DNA from: an uncultured Oscillospiraceae bacterium
GTDB taxonomy: Bacteria; Bacillota; Clostridia; Oscillospirales; Oscillospiraceae
Assembly: GCA_934630495.1 (NCBI GenBank)
Contig: CAKTVW010000059.1
Coordinates: forward strand, 1-6,093
Direction of reading: 5' to 3'
DNA length: 6,093 nt
A program made the position numbers and the translations under genes. Shown here one piece after another: positions 1 through 5,526 of this stretch. Positions within the stretch are counted from its first letter, which is position 1. Every line of letters starts with the position of its first letter. The notes under the pieces were generated by a model. It did not search any database. It saw nothing but the letters and a program-made list of their open reading frames with translations, and was not told where the DNA came from.

Positions 1-83
1 AAACTTTTCAAACCGCTGGATCGGCGAAAAATATCCGGCGAAGGCGGAAGGTGCAATTATGCGGTGTTGCCTTAGAATGCCGA

Positions 84-134
84 TGCTCCGACCGATTTGG
101 AGCACGCTGTGCGGTCGGAACGGCCGACCGACAC
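84..134 (-). other. Set of mutually exclusive hairpins in the leader of the leftward transcript
   Basis: Three related segments can pair in alternative ways: 87-94 (TCCGACCG), 112-119 (CGGTCGGA) and 124-130 (CCGACCG). Segments 112-118 and 124-130 form a 7-bp hairpin with a 5-base loop, extendable by 3 bp past a one-base bulge to 109-134. Segments 87-94 and 112-119 form an 8-bp alternative. The TGCTCC/GGAGCA pair (84-89 with 99-104) makes a further hairpin compatible with the first but not with the second. This is seen directly. A regulatory role, such as attenuation or a riboswitch, is inference. Read on the plus strand, hairpin 109-134 is followed by a T-rich tract (135-144), so it could alternatively end a rightward transcript from outside the window. 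The rest of 1-172 holds nothing I can name. Confidence 0.4.
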
Positions 135-137
135 TTT

Positions 138-166
138 ATTTTATCATCCCGCCGTCAAAAATGCAA
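138..166 (-). promoter_or_regulatory. Candidate leftward sigma70-type promoter downstream of phoU
   Basis: Read on the minus strand there is a -35 TTGCAT (161-166), a 17-base spacer and a -10 TAAAAT (138-143) preceded by TG at the extended -10 position (TGATAAAAT). Transcription would start near 131 and run off the left edge. It begins right after the phoU stop at 173, so it would serve the next gene in the same orientation, which is not in the window. No start codon with a ribosome binding site is seen on the minus strand between 131 and 1, so the leader is long or the product is a non-coding RNA. The assignment rests on motif match only. Confidence 0.5.
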
Positions 167-172
167 GCGTTT

Positions 173-802
173 TCAGCGTCTGAACAGTGCATATTCGACC
201 CACTGTGCCACGTTGACCGCATGATCTCCGATCCGTTCCAGATATTTTGCGACCATCAGAAGCTCCAAATATTGCGAAGCTTCCGTCGGGTCGTGTACGA
301 TCCACGCGGCAAGCTCCGTCTTTACCTCATCAAACAACGCATCCACGCGGTCGTCCTCGCGCTGCGTGCGGCGGGCAAGCTCGGCGTCCTGCCGCACAAA
401 GGCCTCCACGCTGTCCGTTACCATTTTGGATGCCGCCGAGGCCATTTCCCGCAGATGCGTCACACTGCGCGGCAAATTGGGTGGGAGCGCACGGGCAATA
501 TCGGCAATATCCGCCGCCTGATCTCCGATGCGCTCCAGATCGGAGATCATTTTCAGCGCTGCCGAGACCGTCCGAAGATCGCCCGCAACCGGCTGCTGCC
601 GCAGCAGGATCTGCAGGCAGAGCGACTGAATGGCGTCCTCGGCGCGGTCAATGCGCTGCTCCAGCTCGGCGGTCTGCGCGGCCGCCGCCTTTTCCCCTGC
701 CAGCGTCCGCATTGAAGCGCCGATCGCCTCCTCGCACAGCTTGCCCATATCGGTAAGCTGCTCGTGCAGCAGAGCAAGCTGCCCCATGAACCGCTCGCGC
801 AT
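173..802 (-). CDS. phoU: PhoU, phosphate-specific transport system regulator
   Basis: PhoU is a cytoplasmic protein that links the Pst transporter to the phosphate-sensing histidine kinase and keeps the phosphate-starvation response off when phosphate is plentiful. The 209-residue product, close to the usual 210-240, has the two-fold internal repeat of the family: two three-helix bundles each carrying a metal-cluster motif, DLERIGDQAAD at residues 88-98 and YLERIGDHAVN at 187-197. Both copies are intact. The ATG at 802 is chosen because GGGAGG lies 8 bases upstream (811-816) and the start overlaps the pstB stop by one base (TGATG). It is the last gene of the pst operon, its usual position. 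The matching kinase/regulator pair (PhoR/PhoP type) is not in the window. No convincing minus-strand terminator follows it. Confidence 0.96.
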   Translation of the reverse strand: MRERFMGQLALLHEQLTDMGKLCEEAIGASMRTLAGEKAAAAQTAELEQRIDRAEDAIQSLCLQILLRQQPVAGDLRTVSAALKMISDLERIGDQAADIADIARALPPNLPRSVTHLREMASAASKMVTDSVEAFVRQDAELARRTQREDDRVDALFDEVKTELAAWIVHDPTEASQYLELLMVAKYLERIGDHAVNVAQWVEYALFRR

Positions 803-1551
803 CAGCCGTACCTCCCGGTGATATAGTTTTCGGTCTGCTTTTTCCTCGGCATGGAAAACAGCAGCTCCGTTTTATCGTACTCGATCAGCTCTCCCGCAAG
901 AAAAAACGCCGTGCGGTCGGAAATTCTCGCCGCCTGCTGCATATTATGCGTCACAATAACGATCGTGTAACGCGTTTTCAGGAGCATTGTCAGCTCCTCG
1001 ATGCGGGAGGTGGAAACGGGATCGAGTGCACTGGTCGGCTCGTCCATGAGCAGCACCTCCGGCTCGACGGCAAGCGCCCGCGCGATGCACAGCCGCTGCT
1101 GCTGCCCGCCGGACAGTCCGGCGGCGGGCTGTCTGAGCCGATCCTTTACCTCGTCCCAGAGCGCCGCGCCCTTCAGCGCCCCCTCGACCGTTTCGTCCAG
1201 CACGGCGCGTCGGCGTACGCCGTGCGTTCTCGGGCCGAAGGCGACATTGTCGTAAATGCTCATGGGAAAGGGTGCGGGGCGCTGGAATACCATGCCCACG
1301 CGCTTGCGCAGGAGATTGACGTCCATGCCGCCGAAGATATCCTGTCCGTCAAGCCGTACCGCACCCTGAACGCGGCAGTTTTCGACCAGATCGTTCATGC
1401 GGTTGAGCGTCTTGAGCAGCGTCGATTTCCCGCACCCGGACGGCCCGATCAGCGCCGTCACACGCCGCGTGGGGATGTGCAGACAGACATGCTTGAGCGC
1501 CCGATAGCCGCCGTATTGCACGTTCAGATCGTCGATCACAAATTTATCCAT
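802..1551 (-). CDS. pstB: PstB, phosphate ABC transporter ATP-binding protein
   Basis: PstB is the ATPase subunit that hydrolyses ATP on the cytoplasmic face to power phosphate import through PstC-PstA. With the start at 1551 it has 249 residues, normal for PstB. All ABC motifs are present in order: Walker A GPSGCGKST (residues 36-44), Q-loop Gln90 followed by the PstB-typical PFPMSIYDN, signature LSGGQQ (146-151), Walker B ending in Asp170-Glu171, D-loop SALD (174-177), H-loop His202, and the family's C-terminal YITGRYG. An upstream in-frame start at 1581 would add ten residues (RADIRGG-like) with no counterpart in the family. The ATG at 1551 has a purine-rich GGGGGACGGAGA just before it and overlaps the end of pstA by 8 bases, which implies translational coupling. 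Nothing is missing or unusual. Confidence 0.97.
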   Translation of the reverse strand: MDKFVIDDLNVQYGGYRALKHVCLHIPTRRVTALIGPSGCGKSTLLKTLNRMNDLVENCRVQGAVRLDGQDIFGGMDVNLLRKRVGMVFQRPAPFPMSIYDNVAFGPRTHGVRRRAVLDETVEGALKGAALWDEVKDRLRQPAAGLSGGQQQRLCIARALAVEPEVLLMDEPTSALDPVSTSRIEELTMLLKTRYTIVIVTHNMQQAARISDRTAFFLAGELIEYDKTELLFSMPRKKQTENYITGRYG

Positions 1552-2377
1552 TCTCCGTCCCCCACGAATATCTGCCCGCAAGGCGCTTTGCCGCGGCGGA
1601 GGACAACGCGTTGATGCCCGCGACCATCAGCAGCAGGACCGCTGCCGCCGCATAGGCGTCGTCCATATAAAGTCCCTCGTTGAGCAGGCAGTAAAGATGC
1701 ACCGCAAGCGTCCGCCCGGAGCCGAAGAGGTCGTCGGCCACGCCTGTCACCGTCCCCGCAGTGTAGATCAGCGCCGCCGTCTCGCCGAATATCCGCCCGA
1801 CGGAAAGGATCACGCCCGACAGAACTCCCGGCGCGGCGGCGGGCAGCACGACCCGAAAGACCGTCCGGCTCTTTCCCGCGCCCATGGCGTAGCTGCTCTC
1901 ACGCAGAGCATCGGGAACGCCGCGCAGTGCCTCCTCCGTCGCGCGAAGGAGCGTCGGCAGCACCATGATCGCCAGCGTCAGCGCCCCGGAGAGCAGCGAA
2001 TTGCCCAGCCCACAGGCCAGCACAAACGCAAGATAGCCGAAAAGACCGTAGATGATCGACGGGATCCCGGCAAGCGTCTGCGCCGTCGTGCGCACCAGTC
2101 GGACGACCGGGCTTCCCCGACGGGCATATTCCGTCAGCCAGACCGCGCCGCCGATCCCGAGCGGGAGCGCCAGCAGCAGCGTTGCCGCCACGACCGTCAG
2201 CGTGTTGATCGCGGCGGGCAGCAGCGTCCGATTTTCCGACGAATAATTCCACGAAAAGAGGCTCCACCGCAGATGCGGCAGTCCCCGCACCAGAATACTG
2301 CCGACCAGCAGCCCCAGCACCCCGCATACCGCTGCCGCCGCCAGATATACGGCTGTTTTCTGAAAAAATGCTTTCAC
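1544..2377 (-). CDS. pstA: PstA, phosphate ABC transporter permease
   Basis: PstA is one of the two membrane subunits that form the phosphate channel with PstC. The 277-residue protein has a first membrane helix at about residues 10-30, then the binding-protein-dependent permease domain with further hydrophobic segments (about 58-82, 104-124, 128-146, 183-206, 242-262). Family marks are TLAGIPSIIYGLFGY (101-115), the EAA loop that docks on PstB (EEALRGVPDALRESSYAMGAG, roughly 148-168, followed by a VVLPAA segment) and GRIFGET (194-200). I place the start at GTG 2377 because GGAGG (2383-2387) sits 5 bases upstream and the GTG overlaps the pstC stop by four bases (GTGA). The longer frame opens at a TTG (2407) with no ribosome binding site. 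It overlaps pstB by 8 bases at its 3' end. Confidence 0.95.
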   Translation of the reverse strand: MKAFFQKTAVYLAAAAVCGVLGLLVGSILVRGLPHLRWSLFSWNYSSENRTLLPAAINTLTVVAATLLLALPLGIGGAVWLTEYARRGSPVVRLVRTTAQTLAGIPSIIYGLFGYLAFVLACGLGNSLLSGALTLAIMVLPTLLRATEEALRGVPDALRESSYAMGAGKSRTVFRVVLPAAAPGVLSGVILSVGRIFGETAALIYTAGTVTGVADDLFGSGRTLAVHLYCLLNEGLYMDDAYAAAAVLLLMVAGINALSSAAAKRLAGRYSWGTENG

Positions 2378-3222
2378 AGCCGCCTCCGTTTCAGCGCCGA
2401 AAGACAAAGCTCGATCAAAAGAATAAAGCTCAGCAGGACCAGACCGCAGGCGATCAGCGCGCGGCGGTGCAGCCCGACGGCGTAGCCCATCTCCAGCACG
2501 ATATTCGCCGTCAGCGTCCGCAGGCCGCCCGTCAGGGACTTTGGAACGACCGCCTGATTGCCCGCCACCATGACCACCGCCATCGTCTCCCCGACCGCGC
2601 GTCCCATGCCGAGGATCACTGCGGACAAAACGCCCGTCGCGGCCGCTGGGAGCACCGAGGAGAAGACGCTTCGCTCCCGCGTCGCGCCGAGGGCAAGCGC
2701 CCCGTCATAGCAGGCGCGCGGAACGGCACGAAGCGCCTCTTCGGAAAGGCTTACGACGGTCGGAAGAATCATCAGCCCCAGCATCACCGAGGCCGTCAGC
2801 AGTCCCTTGCCGCTCCCGCCGAACAGGCGGCGAAGGCTCGGCGCAAGCACCGTCAGACCAAACAGCCCGTAGACGATCGACGGGATCCCCGCAAGCAGCT
2901 CCACCGCACCCCGCAGGACCCGATGCAGGTGCCTCGGGCAGTAATAGGTAAGAAAGATCGCAAACAGCACGGCAGGCGGCGCTCCGATCATCAGTGCCCC
3001 CGCCGTGGTATACAGGCTTGCAAGCAGCATGGGCGCGATTCCGTAGCGTCCCTGAGACGGCGACCAGATGCGCCCGAACAGGAAACGCAGCAGCCCGATC
3101 TCCCGAAGCGTCGGGACGGCGCTGCCCAGCAGAAACAGCACGATCATCAGGACCGCCGCCACGCCGACCGCCGCCGCCAGCGCAAACAGCAGCCGTGCGG
3201 CATTTTCCCTCGCGCGTGTCAT
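2374..3222 (-). CDS. pstC: PstC, phosphate ABC transporter permease
   Basis: PstC is the second channel-forming membrane subunit, paired with PstA. The 282-residue product has an N-terminal helix (about 11-33), an extracytoplasmic stretch with the PstC-typical IWSPSQGRYGIAPMLLASL (52-70), and then the permease domain with ELLAGIPSIVYGLFG (108-122), an EAA loop (about 161-194, EEALRAVPRACYDGALALGA then VFSSVLPAA) and GRAVGETMAV (207-216). The open frame extends upstream to 3429, but that extension lies inside pstS, is rich in Arg/Gly and lacks PstC similarity. The ATG at 3222 gives a proper N-terminus. It starts 8 bases after the pstS stop. The ribosome binding site is poor: a GGAAGGA lies about 14 bases away inside the pstS end, so initiation may depend on coupling to pstS translation. 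Confidence 0.95.
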   Translation of the reverse strand: MTRARENAARLLFALAAAVGVAAVLMIVLFLLGSAVPTLREIGLLRFLFGRIWSPSQGRYGIAPMLLASLYTTAGALMIGAPPAVLFAIFLTYYCPRHLHRVLRGAVELLAGIPSIVYGLFGLTVLAPSLRRLFGGSGKGLLTASVMLGLMILPTVVSLSEEALRAVPRACYDGALALGATRERSVFSSVLPAAATGVLSAVILGMGRAVGETMAVVMVAGNQAVVPKSLTGGLRTLTANIVLEMGYAVGLHRRALIACGLVLLSFILLIELCLSALKRRRL

Positions 3223-3230
3223 AATTGCAT

Positions 3231-4061
3231 CTACCGTCCTTCCGTCAGCTCGCTCCAGCGTGTGATATCGCCAGCGTAAATTCTGCGAAGCTGCCCACGA
3301 TCCAGCCCCTCGCACGGGTTGCTCGGATGCACGATCACGGCGACGGCATCGCGGCAGAGCGCAAGCGCCCGGACCCCGGCCGCCGCTTCCTCCTCGGACA
3401 GCGCGCGTGAGCTGATCGCAAGCTCGCAAAGTCCCTCCTGTGCAGAACGGATCCCCGTGCTCGAGTCCGAAATTTGCAGGCGGATCATTGCCGAGGGATT
3501 TCGCCTCTCATAGTCCTCGGCCAGCTTTTCCATGACCGGCGCCACCGAGGACGAGCCGCTGACCGTCACGGTCCCCTGCGGATGCGCCGATACAAACGCG
3601 CCGGTATCCGTACCGGAAACATAGCCCGCCCGCGCGACCGTCTCCTGCCCTTCCGCACTGAACAAATAGCGCAGAAAATCCTCCGTTACGGGTGTGGGCG
3701 CATGGGCAAACGCCACATAGAATACCCGCGACAGCGGATAGCTCCCGTCGCGCACGGCCTGCGCGGCGGGAAGCACTCCCTCGATCGCCAAGGCCCTGAC
3801 GTCCTTCGGGACCGCGCTGAGGGAAAGATAGCCGACCGCGTTCGGGTCGAGCAGAACGGACTGCAAGACCACCGCCGTCGAGCTGCTGACCTCCGCAGTG
3901 GGCGTGACGGCGTTTTCCGCCAAGCCGCACAGGGCGTTGAACGCGCTTCTGGTGCCGGAGCCTTCCTCGCGGGAAATGACGGTGATCGCGTCACTCCGCG
4001 CCGCACAGGCGCTGAAAAGGCACACGATCGCCGCCAACCAGAGCGCTGCCATCCGACGCAT
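3231..4061 (-). CDS. pstS: PstS-like phosphate-binding lipoprotein, domains in circularly permuted order
   Basis: This is the extracytoplasmic receptor that captures phosphate and delivers it to PstC-PstA. The 276-residue product starts at ATG 4061, with AGGAGG 7 bases upstream. Residues 1-18 are a lipoprotein signal ending LFSA-Cys19, so the protein should be lipid-anchored. The PstS motifs are all present but in swapped order. After the signal comes the usual C-terminal half: SREEGSGTR (30-38, phosphate-binding Ser/Gly/Thr loop), DPNAVGYLSLSAV (72-84), YPLSR (108-112) and FSAEGQETVARAGYV (134-148). After a short linker (about 149-163) comes the usual N-terminal half: VSGSSSVAPVMEKLAEDY (167-184), ISDSSTGI (197-204), AISSRALSEEE (215-225), AVAVIVHPSNP (239-249) and IYAGDITRWSEL (261-272). 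In ordinary PstS the ITxWxEL segment directly precedes SREEGSGTR. The gene leads the pst operon, which supports function. Confidence 0.93.
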   Translation of the reverse strand: MRRMAALWLAAIVCLFSACAARSDAITVISREEGSGTRSAFNALCGLAENAVTPTAEVSSSTAVVLQSVLLDPNAVGYLSLSAVPKDVRALAIEGVLPAAQAVRDGSYPLSRVFYVAFAHAPTPVTEDFLRYLFSAEGQETVARAGYVSGTDTGAFVSAHPQGTVTVSGSSSVAPVMEKLAEDYERRNPSAMIRLQISDSSTGIRSAQEGLCELAISSRALSEEEAAAGVRALALCRDAVAVIVHPSNPCEGLDRGQLRRIYAGDITRWSELTEGR

Positions 4062-4121
4062 CTTTGTGCCTCCTTCCGCCGTGTGATCGTTCCTGCTACT
4101 AGGATTTCAGAATGCCAAGGA

Positions 4122-4150
4122 TTTATACGGAACCTTCTTGACGAATCGCC
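4122..4150 (-). promoter_or_regulatory. Candidate pstS operon promoter
   Basis: On the minus strand a TATAAA -10 hexamer lies at 4122-4127. The region 17 bases further upstream (about 4145-4150, GCGATT) is a poor -35, the pattern expected of a promoter that needs an activator such as a PhoP/PhoB-type regulator under phosphate starvation. Transcription would start near 4115, leaving a leader of about 50 bases before the pstS ATG at 4061. I see no clear copy of a classical Pho box. The assignment is tentative. Confidence 0.35.
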
Positions 4151-4166
4151 GCTTTTCATGTAGAAT
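4138..4166 (+). promoter_or_regulatory. Strong sigma70-type promoter for queT
   Basis: TTGACG (4138-4143) and TAGAAT (4161-4166) are separated by exactly 17 bases, one mismatch each from the consensus hexamers. Transcription should start around 4172-4174, about 83 bases before the queT start codon. It is divergent from, and interleaved with, the pstS promoter region. Confidence 0.75.
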
Positions 4167-4175
4167 ATATTGACC

Positions 4176-4246
4176 GTGGTGCGGCGCTGTGCCGCCGTTA
4201 CGGACGACAGTTCGAAACCATCCTGTCGAAAAATAAAACTATGGAG
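4176..4246 (+). promoter_or_regulatory. Structured queT leader, candidate preQ1 riboswitch
   Basis: Between the likely transcription start and the queT start are a GC hairpin (GCGGC 4181-4185 with GCCGC 4191-4195) and a 6-bp hairpin (CGACAG 4205-4210 with CTGTCG 4223-4228). The second hairpin's 12-base loop starts TTC and ends in C. An A-rich tail (4229-4238) and the ribosome binding site ATGGAG (4241-4246) follow. The loop bases CCAT (4218-4221) can pair with ATGG (4241-4244), hiding the ribosome binding site, or as ACCAT with GTGGT (4176-4180) upstream, making a pseudoknot. Queuosine-precursor transporters are commonly controlled by preQ1 riboswitches. The hairpin, terminal loop C and A-rich tail resemble class I, but the loop pairing position differs, so the class is open. 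Confidence 0.5.
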
Positions 4247-4255
4247 AAATTTAAC

Positions 4256-4753
4256 ATGAAAGCTACCCGTTTTATCACCAAAGCGGCGGTCATCGCCGCG
4301 CTCTACTTTGTCCTGACGCTTTTGCAGAGCGTGCTGTTTCCGGAGTCCGCTTCCATGGCGATCCAGTTCCGCGCCTCCGAAGCGTTATGCGTTCTGGCTC
4401 TGTTCACGCCCAGCGCGGTCTACGGCCTGACGCTCGGCTGCCTGCTGAGCAATCTGCTGTTTGCCGGTACGCTGCCGCTCGACTTCTTTATCGGTACGCT
4501 TGCGACGCTCCTTGCCACATGGTCGATGTATCGGCTGCGCAACGTTCTGGTCTGGAAGCTGCCGCTGCCCGCCCTGATGATGCCGGTCGTATGCAACGCG
4601 CTGCTGGTCGGCGGCGAGCTGACGATCTACCTGTCGGAAATGTCCTTCTGGACGAACGCGCTGTTCGTCGGGTTGGGAGAGCTTGGCGTGATGGCGACGC
4701 TCGGCATCGGTCTGTGGTTCGCCTGCAAGCCGCTTTCCAAGCTTCTTCGGTGA
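4256..4753 (+). CDS. queT: QueT-family queuosine precursor transporter
   Basis: QueT proteins are small integral membrane proteins, predicted substrate-binding (S) components of energy-coupling factor transporters, that import a queuosine precursor such as preQ1 or queuine for tRNA modification. The 165-residue product is nearly all hydrophobic, with about five to six membrane segments (around 8-28, 42-58, 60-72, 76-92, 105-121, 133-156). It carries the family pattern IQFRASEALCVLALFTPSAV (36-55), then GCLLSNLL (61-68), DFFIGTLATLLAT (76-88) and VCNALLVGGEL (112-122). The start is ATG 4256 because GGAG at 4243-4246 lies 9 bases upstream. An earlier in-frame ATG at 4241 is part of that ribosome binding site. 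The shared ECF energising genes are not in the window. No terminator is evident after it, so read-through into the next gene is possible. Confidence 0.9.
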   Translation: MKATRFITKAAVIAALYFVLTLLQSVLFPESASMAIQFRASEALCVLALFTPSAVYGLTLGCLLSNLLFAGTLPLDFFIGTLATLLATWSMYRLRNVLVWKLPLPALMMPVVCNALLVGGELTIYLSEMSFWTNALFVGLGELGVMATLGIGLWFACKPLSKLLR

Positions 4754-4870
4754 CCCCGTTAAGCTTCGGAAAAATCGGGCATACTTCCCGTAAGACCGCA
4801 TTCAGCGGAAACCTGCCGCAATTTCTTGCACAACGGCGTCCGTCCGGAAAACGGTCGTTCTGCCGTGAAA

Positions 4871-4899
4871 GGAATTTTCAATGTCGCTGGGGAAATTCC
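4871..4899. repeat. Inverted repeat upstream of the lipoprotein gene
   Basis: GGAATTTTC (4871-4879) and GGAAATTCC (4891-4899) form a 9-bp stem with one G-T pair and an 11-base loop. It sits 40 bases before the lipoprotein start. No T-run follows on the plus strand, so it is not a rightward terminator. It could be an operator or a leader hairpin. The rest of the 4754-4938 gap shows only small hairpins (such as 4840-4843 with 4851-4854), no convincing promoter and no clear queT terminator. Confidence 0.45.
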
Positions 4900-4938
4900 G
4901 ATATCACAACATCATAGCGACGGAATGGAGTTTTTATT

Positions 4939-5526
4939 ATGTCCGCAAGCTTTAGAAAAGTGCTCGCATGTCTGCTCTGCCTGCTGACGGTATTGGCATT
5001 CGCCGCCTGCACGCGCAGCGACGACGCACAGCCGACCGCAGACGACCCTTCCTCCGCGACGGAAAGCACGCAGCCGTCTCAGTCCGACGACCCCACCGAG
5101 CCGGAAGATGAGCAGACCGACCACAGCGTCATCAACTATAAGGGTCTGAAAACCGCCGACTTTACCACGGAAGACATGACCGCTGCGGAAGGCCGCGCCG
5201 AGGATTTCAGCACCGAGCAGGACGGCGTGACGATCTATGTCTACAACAACGTTTCTCTCGAGGAGCTGTTCTTCACGCAGGTGCAGTACACCTTTAACGA
5301 GAAAAACAACCGCATCTCCTGTACCTACTCCGCCGACGAGCGTCTTGACGAGGTCGCCGGGGAAATTCGCACCGCCGTCACCTCGTGGTACGGTGAGCCT
5401 TCCATGGGCAGCGACGGTACGACCGCCGTGTGGCGCGACGGCTCGACCGAGAACTATGTTATGCTGACACAGCTCAACGATACCACCGTTCAGCTCGTAT
5501 TCTATCTCTGCGAGGGCGCACAATGA
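4939..5526 (+). CDS. Lipoprotein of unknown function
   Basis: I do not recognise a named family. The 195-residue product has a lipoprotein signal (residues 1-23, hydrophobic core LACLLCLLTVLAF) with lipobox FAA-Cys24, so it should be anchored on the outer face of the membrane. Residues 25-62 are a low-complexity linker rich in Ser, Thr, Asp, Glu and Pro, which would hold the folded part away from the membrane. The folded part (about 63-192) alternates strands and helices and has an aromatic core, with SWYGEPS (149-155), VWRDGS (164-169) and a final strand VQLVFYL (184-190). This layout recalls small alpha/beta lipoprotein domains, but no function follows from it. The start is ATG 4939, with GGAG at 4927-4930 eight bases upstream. 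It overlaps the next gene by four bases. Confidence 0.85.
   Translation: MSASFRKVLACLLCLLTVLAFAACTRSDDAQPTADDPSSATESTQPSQSDDPTEPEDEQTDHSVINYKGLKTADFTTEDMTAAEGRAEDFSTEQDGVTIYVYNNVSLEELFFTQVQYTFNEKNNRISCTYSADERLDEVAGEIRTAVTSWYGEPSMGSDGTTAVWRDGSTENYVMLTQLNDTTVQLVFYLCEGAQ

Noticed and set aside
109..144. Plus-strand intrinsic terminator (hairpin plus T-rich tract)
   Set aside because: Possible if a rightward gene ends just left of the window, but no such gene is visible, and the T-rich tract is better explained as the -10 region of a leftward promoter. It is kept only as an alternative.
59..715. Plus-strand open frame antisense to phoU (218 codons)
   Set aside because: It overlaps phoU almost completely on the other strand and has shadow-type composition. 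phoU is certain.
2378..2407. TTG start for pstA ten codons upstream
   Set aside because: It has no ribosome binding site, while GTG 2377 has GGAGG at the right distance and the typical 4-base overlap with pstC.
1697..2485. Plus-strand open frame (262 codons) across pstA
   Set aside because: Antisense to pstA, with biased Arg/Gln/His composition and no ribosome binding site of note. It is a shadow of a GC-rich gene.
2368..3279. Long plus-strand open frame (303 codons) across pstC
   Set aside because: It lies wholly antisense to pstC and the end of pstA, is dominated by Arg, Gln, His and Pro as expected from a shadow frame of GC-rich DNA, and has no family resemblance.
3223..3429. N-terminal extension of pstC upstream of 3222
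   Set aside because: The extension lies inside pstS, is Arg/Gly-rich without a membrane segment and would give PstC an N-terminus unlike the family. ATG 3222 fits the family.
4241..4255. ATG at 4241 as queT start
   Set aside because: This ATG is part of the ATGGAG ribosome binding site that serves ATG 4256. QueT proteins begin close to the first membrane helix, as from 4256.
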